Of a stretch of DNA of 64,000 nt, positions 33,821 to 42,299 are shown in pieces (positions within the stretch are counted from its first letter, which is position 1; each line of letters begins with the position of its first letter). The DNA comes from Gammaproteobacteria bacterium (GTDB lineage: Bacteria; Pseudomonadota; Gammaproteobacteria; Pseudomonadales; JAUIET01), in NCBI GenBank assembly GCA_030429735.1, contig JAUIET010000003.1:62001-126000 (forward strand). The letters are read 5' to 3'. Under the pieces are notes generated by a model that was not told the DNA's origin, made no database searches, and saw only the letters and a list, made by a program, of their open reading frames with translations. Both the position numbers and the translations under genes were made by a program.

Positions 33821-34957
33821 ATGAGCGACTCAGACGTACTGGCACTAAGCAAGTCACTTATCCGCCTGCCCTCTGTCACACCGGACGACAAAGGCTGTCA
33901 GGCACTTATGAGTGACCGCCTGAGGCGCGCTGGTTTCACCTGTGAGTCACTCCGCTTTGGTGAGGTTGACAACCTGTGGGCGGTGCATGGCAACAATGGG
34001 CCCTTGGTCGTATTTGCAGGCCACACAGACGTTGTGCCAACCGGCCCGGAAGCACAATGGAGCAGCCCACCGTTTGAACCCGAAGTACGCGACGGTCTGC
34101 TGTACGGTCGTGGCGCCGCCGATATGAAAGGTAGCCTGGCGGCAATGTTGCTGGCAGCAGAGTCTTTTGTAATTTCAAGCGCAGCAGCCTCGATTCGTTT
34201 GGGCTTTTTAATCACCAGCGACGAGGAAGGCCCGGCTACGGATGGTACAGTCAAAGTGATGCAGACCCTTGCCGAGCGCGGCGAGACTATCGACTATTGC
34301 ATTGTGGGTGAACCCTCAAGCACCGCACGGCTTGGAGACGTGATCAAAAACGGCCGCCGTGGCTCGCTAAATGGCCGGCTGACTGTGACCGGTACGCAAG
34401 GTCACATTGCTTACCCGCATCTGGCTGACAACCCTATTCATGCGGCCATGCCGATGCTGGATCGTTTATGCACTGAGCAGTGGGACAATGGTAATGAGTT
34501 TTTTCAACCCAGCAGCTTTCAGATTTCAAACATAAGTGCAGGCACCGGTGCCAGTAATGTGATTCCTGCCGAGTTACAGTGCGATTTCAATTTTCGATTT
34601 TCGCCGGAAACCAATGCCGATGAGCTGCAGGCACGAACAGAGTCGTTGCTTAGCGAGTTTGGGCAGCGTTTCCACATCGACTGGTCACTGAGTGGTAACC
34701 CTTTTATCACCGGGCATGGCCGGTTGTTGGCAGCCTGCGACAAAGCCATCAGCAAGGTAACCGGGCATGCCCCCGCGATCAGCACCGGCGGCGGCACGTC
34801 CGATGGTCGATTTATCGCGCCCTACGGTGCCGAGCTGGTCGAGCTCGGACCGGTTAATGAAAGCATCCATAAAGTGGACGAGCACGTGCGCGTCGCGGAT
34901 CTGGAAATGCTGCTTAGCTGTTACAAAGAACTACTAAACGAACTTGCCGCTGTATAA
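33821..34957 (+). CDS. dapE: Succinyl-diaminopimelate desuccinylase
   Basis: Dinuclear zinc hydrolase (peptidase M20 fold) that releases LL-diaminopimelate. Metal and catalytic residues are seen in VFAGHTDVVPTG, LYGRGAADMKGSLAAM, ITSDEEGPATDGT (EE pair), IVGEPSS and the C-terminal GPVNESIHKVDEHV. 378 residues is normal. It is last in the dapC-arsC-like-dapD-dapE set, so the window holds three consecutive steps of the pathway. Confidence 0.97.
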   Translation: MSDSDVLALSKSLIRLPSVTPDDKGCQALMSDRLRRAGFTCESLRFGEVDNLWAVHGNNGPLVVFAGHTDVVPTGPEAQWSSPPFEPEVRDGLLYGRGAADMKGSLAAMLLAAESFVISSAAASIRLGFLITSDEEGPATDGTVKVMQTLAERGETIDYCIVGEPSSTARLGDVIKNGRRGSLNGRLTVTGTQGHIAYPHLADNPIHAAMPMLDRLCTEQWDNGNEFFQPSSFQISNISAGTGASNVIPAELQCDFNFRFSPETNADELQARTESLLSEFGQRFHIDWSLSGNPFITGHGRLLAACDKAISKVTGHAPAISTGGGTSDGRFIAPYGAELVELGPVNESIHKVDEHVRVADLEMLLSCYKELLNELAAV

Positions 34958-35008
34958 CACGCGGTGGTCAAGGTCAGCTGTTACTAAACCATTATCAGGA
35001 GTAACCCC

Positions 35009-35902
35009 ATGAGCAATGACACACTCAATATCGCATTTATCGGCCTGGGCAATATGGGCGGCCCAATGGCACAAAATTTGGTTTCCGCCGGCCATAAGGT
35101 CACGGTATTTGACCTGGCGCCGGCCGCTGTTGCCGCTTTGGTGGATGTGGGCGCAGCAAGCGCAGACAGCGCCTTGGAAGCGAGTAACAATGCGGACTGC
35201 GTTATCAGCATGTTACCGGCGGGAAAGCACGTAGCAGGCGTGTACCTCGGCGAGGGAGGTTTACTTAACTCGCTGGCCGCCGGAACCGTTGTCATCGACT
35301 CCAGCACCATCGACGCTGAAACCGCTCGTGAGGTAGGCGCTGCCGCGGCTGCAAAAGGCGTGCATATGATTGACGCGCCGGTTTCCGGCGGAGTTGCGGC
35401 CGCGCAGGCGGGTACGCTGTCATTTATGTGCGGTGGTTCAGCCGAGGCCTTCCAGAAAGCACTGCCCATCTTGCAGGGCATGGGTAAAAACATATTCCAC
35501 GCGGGTGACGCAGGGGCAGGTCAAGTGGCCAAAATGTGCAACAACATGCTGCTGTCAGTAATCATGATCGGCACCTCAGAGGCCTTGCAACTTGGCCTTA
35601 AAGGCGGCCTGGACCCCAGCACCCTGTCAGACATTATGCAGGCGAGCACCGGGCGCAACTGGACACTGGAACTGTATAACCCCTGCCCTGGCGTAATGGA
35701 CACAGCGCCAGCTAGCAACGATTACAAGCCAGGCTTCATGGTTGACTTGATGTGTAAAGATTTACACCTGGCGATAGGCAATGCTGAGCAAGTTAACGCG
35801 TCAACACCTCTTGGCCGCATGGCCAAGCAGCTGTTTGACGCGCATGCAGCTGAAGGCAATGGACAGAAAGATTTTTCCAGCATTTTTACTACATTGGAGT
35901 GA
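35009..35902 (+). CDS. mmsB: 3-hydroxyisobutyrate dehydrogenase family protein
   Basis: NAD-dependent oxidation of 3-hydroxyisobutyrate to methylmalonate semialdehyde in valine breakdown is the likely role. The Rossmann motif IAFIGLGNMGGPMAQNL is at the N-terminus, the substrate motif MIDAPVSGGVAAAQAGTL and the catalytic lysine region GAGQVAKMCNNM follow, and NDYKPGFMVDLMCKDLHLA is near the end. 297 residues is typical. Related enzymes use other beta-hydroxyacids, but a 3-hydroxyisobutyryl-CoA hydrolase gene at 51.3 kb supports valine catabolism. A 146-base spacer without a gene follows; it holds only a short GAAGC/GCTTC hairpin. Confidence 0.88.
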   Translation: MSNDTLNIAFIGLGNMGGPMAQNLVSAGHKVTVFDLAPAAVAALVDVGAASADSALEASNNADCVISMLPAGKHVAGVYLGEGGLLNSLAAGTVVIDSSTIDAETAREVGAAAAAKGVHMIDAPVSGGVAAAQAGTLSFMCGGSAEAFQKALPILQGMGKNIFHAGDAGAGQVAKMCNNMLLSVIMIGTSEALQLGLKGGLDPSTLSDIMQASTGRNWTLELYNPCPGVMDTAPASNDYKPGFMVDLMCKDLHLAIGNAEQVNASTPLGRMAKQLFDAHAAEGNGQKDFSSIFTTLE

Positions 35903-36048
35903 AGCGTTGCTTCGCATTCCATCCTTCGTACCGTCGAACTTTACCCCGCGCTTTCATTGCGCTACAAGTCTCGGCCAGTGTAGCCATGGCAACCACGACA
36001 GAAAACCGACAAATAGGCGACACCGCAATAAAATTGCTAATTTAGGAG

Positions 36049-36810
36049 TTATAACTTCGCAATTGCGTAGCAGTCATAACGCACAAGTTTGCCTTTGTAA
36101 GCAAAACCGGGCTTGGGGCCTGGTAAGGGTTCAGCTCGCAATGGTCGCTTGACGACAACCCGATGGCTAGCGGTCTGCAGCGCAACATCAAGCAAACGTG
36201 CCTCGCCTTCTTCTGAGACGGCAGGTAACAACTCCTTCAACGCTTGTAATTGCTTACGCGCCAAACTGCTTTTTCCATGGCTTGGAAACATCGGGTCGAG
36301 ATACACAATGTGCGGGCGGCCTGCTGAAGCGAACGCTGGCAGGTGGTGCAAGGCATCGCCCTTGCACAATGCAAGCCCGGGCACAGGGTCCAGCAGCAGT
36401 GCATTCTCCAGTAATTCCGCGAGCACTGCGGATTGCTCAATCATCGTGACCTGATGCCCTGCGGCTGCCATCAGCAAGGCATCCGTACCCATACCGGCGG
36501 TTGCATCAACTATTCTGCGCACCGGACTGGCCAGGCCACCAATCGCTTTAACGAGTAACTCGTGGGCCAGTTTTTTCTGGCTGGAGAAGCGATGTCCATG
36601 GGCAGACAAGTCAGCATGAATGTGACTGAGGTGCGCTTTGCCAGAGTGCGACAGACACAGCCTGTCTGCCGAAAAGTGCAGCACCCAGTAATCACCTGCT
36701 AAGTCGAGGCGCTCTCGCGGAGTAATGTGGTCTATCGACAGTTTATCCGCAAGCCTGCGCAGAGGCGCTTCGGTGCCGATCGCTATGATGCGGGTGTGGG
36801 TTTCTGGCAT
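36049..36810 (-). CDS. rsmJ: 16S rRNA (guanine(1516)-N(2))-methyltransferase
   Basis: SAM-dependent methyltransferase that modifies G1516 of 16S rRNA. The family blocks are RIVDATAGMGTDALLMAAAG (SAM site near residues 98-117), ALLLDPVPGLALCKGDALH and IVYLDPMFPSHGKS. 253 residues, normal. It is convergent with mmsB and divergent, with a 40-base spacer, from the following membrane-protein gene. Confidence 0.93.
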   Translation of the reverse strand: MPETHTRIIAIGTEAPLRRLADKLSIDHITPRERLDLAGDYWVLHFSADRLCLSHSGKAHLSHIHADLSAHGHRFSSQKKLAHELLVKAIGGLASPVRRIVDATAGMGTDALLMAAAGHQVTMIEQSAVLAELLENALLLDPVPGLALCKGDALHHLPAFASAGRPHIVYLDPMFPSHGKSSLARKQLQALKELLPAVSEEGEARLLDVALQTASHRVVVKRPLRAEPLPGPKPGFAYKGKLVRYDCYAIAKL

Positions 36811-36850
36811 AGTCGGTATGATGCGCGAATAACGTTCTGATCGCGAGGTT

Positions 36851-37261
36851 GTGCTGAATAAAATTCTGTCTTCGCCGTGGCTTCGAGCCCTGGGTTCTGC
36901 GCTTGCCGGGTTTTTAGCCTATGGCGCGTGGGCCTGGCTTGCGAATATGAACCACGGCGGAGATATGGCCATGCGCGCCGCGCTGACACAGGGCAGCTAC
37001 AGTTTTGCAGTTACGCTGATTCTAACCGGGCTAATGGAATGCTTGTTCGCGCGTTTGCGTGACTGGCCGAAGCAACGCAGGCTCTACGGCAGTGCAATTC
37101 CAGTGTGTCTGCTGCTGTACCTGAGCTCCTATGGCGTAAATTACCTGGCGGGTACACCTAACATTTTGCTCACGATATTACCGGGCGCACTTATAAGCAC
37201 CGTGTACTCATTCAGTTATATTGGGGCACTTTCAAAAATTGAGAACAGGTCTGATGCCTAA
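36851..37261 (+). CDS. Small integral membrane protein of unknown function
   Basis: A 136-residue protein with about four membrane helices (roughly residues 9-31, 46-66, 79-100, 104-125) and the short charged segment RLRDWPKQRRLYG between helices two and three. I do not recognise a family. The start is a GTG at 36851 and has only a poorly spaced GAGG, so the N-terminus is uncertain. The stop codon overlaps the start of the next gene by several bases, so the two are probably translated together. Confidence 0.75.
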   Translation: MLNKILSSPWLRALGSALAGFLAYGAWAWLANMNHGGDMAMRAALTQGSYSFAVTLILTGLMECLFARLRDWPKQRRLYGSAIPVCLLLYLSSYGVNYLAGTPNILLTILPGALISTVYSFSYIGALSKIENRSDA

Positions 37262-38717
37262 AAACACCAAGCACCGCGGCTTATCCATCGTCTTATTGGC
37301 ATTAATGGCGTCGTTAAGTCTGTCACTTAATGCTGGCACACAGAATGCTGAGCGACATCAGCAGTACGACAAGGCCTGGGACGCCTTTATTGAGGGCCTT
37401 CAACGCGCCAGGCAAACTCTTATTGAGCAAGAGCAATTTGCGCCCCCCAATCAGGATGATCGCATAAGCGCCGAGGGTTATCGCTATTTGCTCGCTCACC
37501 TGGAGCGCATGATCGACATGAATTTTCGCATGGACCCAAAGTTTCCCGAGTTTCATGCGTCGATGAATATGTTGCGCAAATGGACCATTGAAAATCCCGA
37601 CACTCTGTATCTCAAAGCGCCCATTGATGCGACGGGGTATTACAAAGTTACTGGTCGAGCCGCGAATCATCAGGAATGGGATACATCGAAACGCGGTCTT
37701 AGTGGACCAAAAGCACCCCGCCTGGTGACTTTCCAAACCATTACCAATGTTCCAGGGGACAGTGGCGGGCTCGAGGAGATGGCCGATTGTACAAATGCGA
37801 CGCTTGATTTTAACAACAGCTTTTCACTGCAGGTCGAAAGCGATGGGCGCTTCGAGATACTGATTGGGGCCGAAAAACCAAAAGGCTACCAAGGCAACTT
37901 CCTGGTGTCTCAAAATGAAATGACCTGTGCAACCACCGGCACTACAGCCGTAAGAGAAGCCAATTACCTCGCAGTGCGCGAGATTTTTTCAGATTGGGAA
38001 AATGAAGTTCCACTGGACATGGAGATCCAGCGTTTAGACAGTATTGGTGCTCAACGTCCACCGATGACGCCCGCAGACGTTTCGAACACTCTGGAAACAA
38101 TAGCTACGCATTTGCCGAATCAAATCAGGTTCTGGAACCTGCTGCATGCGATACCGTTGGAGGTCTATTCTGACGAAAATCAGGATGGTCGACGCAACCT
38201 GCCATTAAATGGCATCAACCCACCGGCTCTGCCCTTCACCGCCGGCGGAGTAGCGGGTGCGAAACAACTGTATGCCGCTGGTTCTTACCAGTTGGCGGCT
38301 GACGAGGCATTGCTGGTGGTGGTTAAGGCACCGCTTGAACCACATTATGTTTCGTTTCAGCTCGGCACGCCCTGGGGCGAAGGACCGGATCAACGAAACT
38401 ATGTCAGCAGCCTTACCGGTCATCAAAACCCGGTGAGCAGCGATGGACAGCGATACTATATAGTGTCGCCAACAGATCCGGGGCTGCAAGGTTGGGTGGA
38501 CACTACGGGTGCCACGCGAGGTACACACTCCATGCGATTTGTGTTTAGAGATCATCCAGAAGAGGCCTCAATGCCAACCGCCACCGCCTCTGTGGTCAAG
38601 TTGTCTGAGCTGGCACAACGCTTACCAGCAGATCACCCGACAGTTTCGGCTGAGCAGCGAAGGTCAGAAATCGCTGTGCGCCAATCGCATATTAAGCAGC
38701 GCTGGCGAGGGCACTAG
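37254..38717 (+). CDS. Exported DUF1214-like protein
   Basis: A 487-residue protein. A signal peptide is visible (basic start, then LSIVLLALMASLSLSLNAGT). The middle and C-terminal parts resemble the DUF1214 family, which I know mostly from actinobacterial and proteobacterial proteins of unknown role: APIDATGYYKVTGRA, SDGRFEILIGAEKPKG and AVREIFSDWENEVPLDMEI. The ATG at 37254 overlaps the end of the preceding membrane-protein gene. The stop codon shares a CTAG palindrome with the stop of the convergent SnoaL-like gene. The function and substrate are unknown. Confidence 0.75.
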   Translation: MPKNTKHRGLSIVLLALMASLSLSLNAGTQNAERHQQYDKAWDAFIEGLQRARQTLIEQEQFAPPNQDDRISAEGYRYLLAHLERMIDMNFRMDPKFPEFHASMNMLRKWTIENPDTLYLKAPIDATGYYKVTGRAANHQEWDTSKRGLSGPKAPRLVTFQTITNVPGDSGGLEEMADCTNATLDFNNSFSLQVESDGRFEILIGAEKPKGYQGNFLVSQNEMTCATTGTTAVREANYLAVREIFSDWENEVPLDMEIQRLDSIGAQRPPMTPADVSNTLETIATHLPNQIRFWNLLHAIPLEVYSDENQDGRRNLPLNGINPPALPFTAGGVAGAKQLYAAGSYQLAADEALLVVVKAPLEPHYVSFQLGTPWGEGPDQRNYVSSLTGHQNPVSSDGQRYYIVSPTDPGLQGWVDTTGATRGTHSMRFVFRDHPEEASMPTATASVVKLSELAQRLPADHPTVSAEQRRSEIAVRQSHIKQRWRGH

Positions 38718-39127
38718 GCCGATGGCGGTCTTTGCCCACCGCAAAGTATGTCAGTCACTTTTTCCGTATCCATGTATTCCTTCAGCTCGAGTAGCTTGCC
38801 ATCTCGCATACGAAACAAAAAGTGATAAAACTGATGGTAGTGCTTGCCGGAGACGTGTTCACCCTGGGCTTCACATTCGCAGGCAACGGTGTCGCCCTCG
38901 GCGGTGAGTGTTTTGATGGTGTAATCAAGTCCGTTGGGAAACAACTCCAATACGCTGCCTGCAAACTCCCGAATTTCACTAACACCGCGTGAACCCGAGA
39001 TCAGAGTATTTCCCATGGTGGTCACTTTACCTTCCGGGTGATAACACCGGGCCAGCGCTTCGGCATCGCCACTGGCAATGAGCACCAGGAAGTCCCTGAC
39101 GAATTGCTTGTTGGTTTCAATAGACAT
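38714..39127 (-). CDS. SnoaL-like (NTF2-fold) protein
   Basis: A 137-residue alpha+beta cone-fold protein of the SnoaL/ketosteroid isomerase superfamily: helical start with FVRDFLVLIASGDAEALARCYHPEG, then ACECEAQGEHVSGKHYHQFYHFLFRMRDGKLLELKEYMDTEKV. Members are isomerases, dehydratases or simply ligand-binding proteins, so no reaction can be set. It lies five bases after the LLM oxidoreductase gene and is probably the last gene of that operon. Confidence 0.85.
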   Translation of the reverse strand: MSIETNKQFVRDFLVLIASGDAEALARCYHPEGKVTTMGNTLISGSRGVSEIREFAGSVLELFPNGLDYTIKTLTAEGDTVACECEAQGEHVSGKHYHQFYHFLFRMRDGKLLELKEYMDTEKVTDILCGGQRPPSA

Positions 39128-39132
39128 ATCAA

Positions 39133-39993
39133 TTACCGTAAATCAGGAATCAGTTTGGAAAATTTTTCAATCATCGGCATCACAATATCCGGCTTGTCCC
39201 AGTTTTCCATCCCTACTCCGATATTAACCCGTGCCACACCAAGGTCTTGATAGCGTTTCATCAAGTCAGTGCTCAGCTCGCCCATCGCCACCATGGTGAT
39301 TTCGACGTCTTCCGGCCTGCGTCCAAACTGTTCCACTTTCGCATGAAAATCCTTAATGCCCTGCTCCACGCTGGGCATCGCAACATCGACCGGCATCCAG
39401 CCATCGGCCCATTCTGCCGCGTGCCGAATACCCAAAGGCCCCATAACACCCAGGGTAATGGGCGGACCACCGCTCTGCACCGGTTTTGGCTCAAACCAAA
39501 CGGGGTCAAAATCGATTAGCTCGCCGTGATATTCAGGCGTTGCATCACTAAACAATTCGCGTTGGGCAAGCACCGTTTCCTTTAGTGCAAGATAGCGTCG
39601 TTTCCAGGGCAGAGACGTGGCATTTTCAAATTCCTCTTCATTCCACCCCACGCCAGTACCAATCAATACTCGTCCAGACGATAAACGGTCCAGTGTTGCT
39701 ATGGTTTTTGCCTGGGAAAAAAGTTCGCGCTCAAGCAGCAAGGCGATGCCGGTTCCCAGCTTCAAGGTAGTGGTGGCTTCAGCCGCCACCATTAATGACA
39801 GATACGGGTCCATCATGCGCTTGTACGGCTCTGGCATATCACCGCCTGGCGGATACGGCGTTTTTTGTGCGCAGGGGATATGGCTGTGTTCGCCATACCA
39901 CAATGATTCGAACCCTGCCTGTTCCAACGCTCTGGCCAGTTCCGCTGGCGGTGGGTCGTTGGGGTTGTTCATTGAGCTGAAACCAAGATGCAT
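39133..39993 (-). CDS. Luciferase-like (LLM class) flavin/F420-type oxidoreductase
   Basis: A TIM-barrel oxidoreductase of the luciferase-like family, 286 residues. Blocks: ESLWYGEHSHIP, DPYLSLMVAAEATTTLKLGTGI, ERELFSQAKTIATLDRLSSGRVLIGTGVGWN and PITLGVMGPLGIRHAAEWADGW. The closest type I recall is the F420-associated subgroup, but in gammaproteobacteria such proteins may use FMN; the cofactor cannot be told from sequence alone. The gene lies 57 bases after the carboxyltransferase gene and five before the SnoaL-like gene. Confidence 0.88.
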   Translation of the reverse strand: MHLGFSSMNNPNDPPPAELARALEQAGFESLWYGEHSHIPCAQKTPYPPGGDMPEPYKRMMDPYLSLMVAAEATTTLKLGTGIALLLERELFSQAKTIATLDRLSSGRVLIGTGVGWNEEEFENATSLPWKRRYLALKETVLAQRELFSDATPEYHGELIDFDPVWFEPKPVQSGGPPITLGVMGPLGIRHAAEWADGWMPVDVAMPSVEQGIKDFHAKVEQFGRRPEDVEITMVAMGELSTDLMKRYQDLGVARVNIGVGMENWDKPDIVMPMIEKFSKLIPDLR

Positions 39994-40050
39994 AGTGGGC
40001 GCTTCCGTTGGAGACCTTAAATATTTGACCTTACGCGCGCAACGATCACA

Positions 40051-41583
40051 CTAGGGGTTCACACCCACTGTTGCCACCGGTGCCGGGTTGAGCGAGACGC
40101 GCGAAGCACAAGTTGCCAAACCTTTCAGTAAGTAATTGCGGCACTCGCGCGGATCGATGATTTCGTCGTAGGCCATGGTATCACCGGTGGCCCAGGCACC
40201 GCTGCGTTCCGCTCGTTTTAGTAATGTGGCCGTGTCTTCGTCCACTTTTGCAGCTGACCCACCGCTCAAGGCCGGGATACCACCCAGGGTTATACCTGGA
40301 AATGCCAGGCTGAGTGTCTGCTGGTCGAAAGGATTCATGCCCATTAAGGAGCTGCCGAAGCCAAAAGCTTTTCGAATAGTGACGTGTAATTTTGGCGACT
40401 GCAAGGCTGATTGAGCCGCGTACATTCTTGCAGCAGCTCGTAAGGTGCCAGCGTGTTCTGCTGCTGACCCTGACATCACGCCAGGATTATCAGCAAGGAA
40501 GATAACAGGCAAGTGGTAGGCATTGCACAGGCTGATAAAGTGGCTGGCTTTCTCTGCCGCATCCGCGGTGATAGCTCCGGCCATGAAGGTAGGCTGATTC
40601 GCAACACAAGCAACCGCTTGACCACCAAGACGAAAAAAGCTGGTGATCAGAGAACGGCCGTAGTCAGGTTGAAACTCAAGGCATTGATCCGCTTCATCTG
40701 CCAACATTGCTATCAATTTGCGCATGTCATATGCGACTCGATCGTCTGCCGGAATTAAATCGAAGATACCATCCAGGCGTCGCTCAACCGTATTTGGACC
40801 CTGCATTACGGGTGTTGTATGCCAGGCGCTGGACGGCATGAAGCCGAGATAATGGCGCGCAAGCTCAAATGCGGCGGTGCAATCGCTGACCATGTTATGA
40901 GCCACGCCACTACGACTGGTGTGCATGCGCGCGCCGCCAAGGTCCTCCTTGGCGACCTTTTCGCCGAGTGCGGCCTCAACCAATGGCGGCCCGGCAGTAA
41001 ACATGCAGGCGTCTTCAGTCATGATAATAAAATCGGTGAGCATTCCGGTGAGTGCACCATGTCCAGCCGACGGGCCCGTAACAATCGCAATCGATGGCAC
41101 ATTGCCGGACAGCTTGGCCGATAGCTGCAAATCTCCCGGGGCATTCGCCCGCCGATCAAGCGCGTTGGTAGTGCGTTCGCCAGACCCTTCCAGAATGGTG
41201 ACAAAGGGGATTTTCTCCTGCAGTGCCAAGCTCGCCAGTCGTTGTTTTTTGGCGCTGGTGCCATGCCCGATGGACCCGCCCATGGTCGTGAAATCCTCAG
41301 CAGCTATAACCACCATCTGCTGATTGATCTGACCAAGCCCACCAACCAGTGCGTCTGCGGCGGCCGTTGTTTCACCGTGATAACTCATCCCGCCGACCAA
41401 GGTACCCAGCTCCATAAAGCTGCCTCGGTCCAGCAATTGTTCAATCATTTGCCGTACATTGGGTTTCCCGGCATCAGCGCGACGCTTCAGTTTGGCCTCG
41501 CCTCCCATGGCACGCCCTTCAGTCAACCGTCTTTGATGCTCTGCCAGTAACACCTGCCAGTCTTCGGGTATTGCGTCACTCAT
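40051..41583 (-). CDS. Acyl-CoA carboxylase carboxyltransferase (beta) subunit
   Basis: A 510-residue crotonase-fold carboxyltransferase of the propionyl-CoA/methylcrotonyl-CoA carboxylase type. Both halves are present: N-terminal (LLDRGSFMELG, DFTTMGGSIGHGTSAKKQR, GSGERTTN and GPSAGHGALTGML) and C-terminal (VACVANQPTFMAGAITADAAEKA, FLADNPGVMSG and RKAFGFGSSLMGMN). No biotin carboxylase or biotin-carrier gene lies nearby, so the partner must be elsewhere or the role is different. It overlaps the preceding DUF6491 gene by four bases. Confidence 0.92.
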   Translation of the reverse strand: MSDAIPEDWQVLLAEHQRRLTEGRAMGGEAKLKRRADAGKPNVRQMIEQLLDRGSFMELGTLVGGMSYHGETTAAADALVGGLGQINQQMVVIAAEDFTTMGGSIGHGTSAKKQRLASLALQEKIPFVTILEGSGERTTNALDRRANAPGDLQLSAKLSGNVPSIAIVTGPSAGHGALTGMLTDFIIMTEDACMFTAGPPLVEAALGEKVAKEDLGGARMHTSRSGVAHNMVSDCTAAFELARHYLGFMPSSAWHTTPVMQGPNTVERRLDGIFDLIPADDRVAYDMRKLIAMLADEADQCLEFQPDYGRSLITSFFRLGGQAVACVANQPTFMAGAITADAAEKASHFISLCNAYHLPVIFLADNPGVMSGSAAEHAGTLRAAARMYAAQSALQSPKLHVTIRKAFGFGSSLMGMNPFDQQTLSLAFPGITLGGIPALSGGSAAKVDEDTATLLKRAERSGAWATGDTMAYDEIIDPRECRNYLLKGLATCASRVSLNPAPVATVGVNP

Positions 41584-42083
41584 TGCGGATCAATACTGCC
41601 TTTTCCTCGAAGCCGTTTACCGCGTTTGTCGATACTGCCCTTCAGTAGGTCGACCGTTTCGGAATCAGTCGGATAGAACGTGCCCAGGCCACAACTGGCA
41701 CCGCGCATAAACCGCCCGCCAAACTCATTCAACACCGTGACCTGATCGAGATTGCACAAACGGCTCGAACGGGTTTCAAACATGATGGTATCTCTGCGCG
41801 ACAAACCTGGACAGCGAAAGCGCAGGCGATTGACATAAATTTCATCGCCGCGCATGTGAAACACAATCGACTGGTTACTAATCACTTCAGACCGGTCCAG
41901 GCGGCGCAAATTAATACAGCGCTCGCCGGCATCCTGATCAACAAACTCATTGATAAAATCACTTTCATTCAGCTCAGGTTCAGCTGATTCCTGAGCGGTC
42001 ACGAGGCTGGCCGTGAAGAGAAGCGGCAACAAGAAAAGGCGCGCGGTCACAAGCCTTAGATTGATCCTGTAATGATTTCGCAT
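41580..42083 (-). CDS. Exported DUF6491-family protein
   Basis: A 167-residue protein with a signal peptide (LVTARLFLLPLLFTASLVTA). The mature part resembles DUF6491 proteins of gammaproteobacteria: CINLRRLDRSEVISNQSIVF, YVNRLRFRCPGL, SRLCNLDQVTVL and ASCGLGTFYPT. The four cysteines could form two disulfides in the periplasm. It is the first gene of a probable operon with the carboxyltransferase, LLM oxidoreductase and SnoaL-like genes. The function is unknown. Confidence 0.8.
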   Translation of the reverse strand: MRNHYRINLRLVTARLFLLPLLFTASLVTAQESAEPELNESDFINEFVDQDAGERCINLRRLDRSEVISNQSIVFHMRGDEIYVNRLRFRCPGLSRRDTIMFETRSSRLCNLDQVTVLNEFGGRFMRGASCGLGTFYPTDSETVDLLKGSIDKRGKRLRGKGSIDPQ

Positions 42084-42183
42084 ACGGTAGAAGTGTATCA
42101 GCTAACAAGGGGTAACGCATAAACCCGCAACAAATGAATGTGCTCTCCAATCGACTGTTGCGATCGGCTGCGGCGGACAGGTC

Positions 42184-42197
42184 TTACTAATTAGTAA
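42184..42197. promoter_or_regulatory. Perfect 14-base palindrome, candidate operator
   Basis: TTACTAATTAGTAA reads the same on both strands. It is in the 216-base spacer between the divergent DUF6491 operon and the Rieske oxygenase gene, about 100 bases from each start. Its symmetry and AT-rich centre are typical of MarR- or TetR-type operators. No regulator gene is next to it. Confidence 0.45.
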
Positions 42198-42212
42198 CGC
42201 GAATACCCGCGT
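42197..42212. repeat. Short inverted repeat next to the palindrome
   Basis: ACGCG and CGCGT are separated by six bases and share one base with the palindrome at 42184. The two symmetric elements side by side make the centre of the divergent spacer the likely regulatory site. Confidence 0.35.
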
Positions 42213-42262
42213 ATATTGGCACCAGTACGGTACACATTGCTCGCGTAATCCGCCGTAGCAGG

Positions 42263-42268
42263 TAAAAT
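42263..42268 (+). promoter_or_regulatory. Possible -10 of the Rieske oxygenase gene
   Basis: TAAAAT lies 32 bases before the ATG at 42300. No convincing -35 is seen at the normal distance. If real, the palindrome at 42184 would sit upstream of the polymerase site, an activator-like position. Confidence 0.25.
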
Positions 42269-42299
42269 TAGGCTATTGGCAATCACCGGGAGCCAGAGC

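Noticed and set aside
35903-36048. Terminator or small RNA between mmsB and rsmJ
   Set aside because: Only a five-pair GAAGC/GCTTC stem without a U run is visible, so the call is not supported.
39880-39930. tRNA-like T-loop string near 39.9 kb
   Set aside because: The short GATTCGAACCC match is within the coding sequence of the LLM oxidoreductase and has no cloverleaf around it.
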